Below, piece by piece: positions 14,615 through 14,677 of a stretch of DNA of 14,677 bases. A program made the translations under genes and the position numbers. The notes below the pieces were generated by a model. The model saw only the letters and a list, made by a program, of their open reading frames with translations, was not told the DNA's origin and searched no databases. Numbering within the stretch: position 1 is the stretch's first letter; each line of letters opens with the position of its first letter. This DNA comes from JBFJVZ01 sp041623895 (GTDB lineage Bacteria > Planctomycetota > Planctomycetia > Pirellulales > Pirellulaceae): the NCBI GenBank assembly GCA_041623895.1, contig JBFJVZ010000174.1, forward strand, positions 1 through 14,677, given 5' to 3'.

Positions 14615-14677
14615 GAAAAGGGGTCAGACCCCAATAGCCGCCAGCGGCCCGAAAAGTGCTTTGCTCGATTGGGGTCT
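14615..14677. repeat. REP-like hairpin element, copy 2 (cut by window end)
   Basis: It starts GAAAAGGGGTCAGACCCCAA, aligns with copy 1 at 1691 onward, and keeps the AATAGCCG and central GGCCC/GAA segments. Its right arm, ATTGGGGTCT, complements AGACCCCAAT of the left arm and then runs off the window. Where copy 1 has GGCACC in the left arm and GGTGCC in the right, this copy has GACCCC and GGGGTC. Confidence 0.75.

Larger units (their letters stand above)
14292..14677. other. Gene-free right end
   Basis: These 386 bases hold no convincing gene. Items seen are TAGAAT at 14338-14343 (a -10-like hexamer on the plus strand without a good -35), the hairpin at 14355-14377, and a REP-like element cut by the window end. 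A 65-residue minus-strand frame (14634-14437) starts inside the repeat and has no family features. The promoter of the nuclease-family gene should lie in the first part but was not recognised. Confidence 0.55.

Noticed and set aside
14437..14634. 65-codon minus-strand frame at the right end
   Set aside because: It starts inside the repeat element, lacks a ribosome-binding site and shows no family motif.
1..14677. CRISPR array, tRNA, rRNA, prophage or transposase gene
   Set aside because: No regularly spaced direct repeats, tRNA-like arms, rRNA segments, phage proteins or transposase motifs were found on either strand by eye.

Overview
The window looks like a piece of a planctomycete chromosome, probably order Pirellulales (Rhodopirellula-like). 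No taxonomic marker gene is present. The inference rests on the gene set: a secreted sulfatase, a Tat-exported Gfo/Idh/MocA oxidoreductase, a secreted PQQ-type beta-propeller protein starting DWPQWRG, and a membrane protein beginning with an NPYQPP tail. GC-rich dispersed hairpin repeats in the spacers and few clear Shine-Dalgarno sites fit the same picture.

Left part (1-7303, all plus strand): a GC-rich inverted repeat, a sulfatase, and a REP-like hairpin element are followed by a tight five-gene run. The run is Tat-exported oxidoreductase, beta-propeller protein, four-helix membrane protein, a Cys-rich radical SAM protein, and an Lgt-like integral membrane protein. Gaps are 15 nt, 16 nt, a 4-nt ATGA overlap and 1 nt. 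The radical SAM protein has the complete architecture of the Tes/MJ0619 family, whose archaeal members join lipid tails to make tetraether lipids. Its partner resembles prolipoprotein diacylglyceryl transferase, but three positions important in E. coli Lgt are substituted. This coupled pair is the most interesting item in the window. It suggests a bacterial lipid-modifying or lipid-joining module, although the chemistry cannot be read from sequence.

Middle (7304-10799): a gene-free spacer with repeat fragments, an exported PhoA-type alkaline phosphatase, a promoter-like site plus strong hairpin, ribonuclease III with a C-terminal dsRNA-binding domain, then a second repeat-rich spacer where the plus-strand and minus-strand genes converge.

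Right part (10800-14677, genes on the minus strand): a TPR lipoprotein; an exported protein of unknown function with a textbook intrinsic terminator; and a translationally coupled pair, a secreted endonuclease/exonuclease/phosphatase-family enzyme followed by a small S4 RNA-binding protein. The last 386 bases carry no convincing gene. They hold a GGGTAGCG hairpin and a second REP-like element cut by the window edge; its arms differ from the first copy in a compensatory way. No tRNA, rRNA, CRISPR array, prophage or transposase gene was seen.
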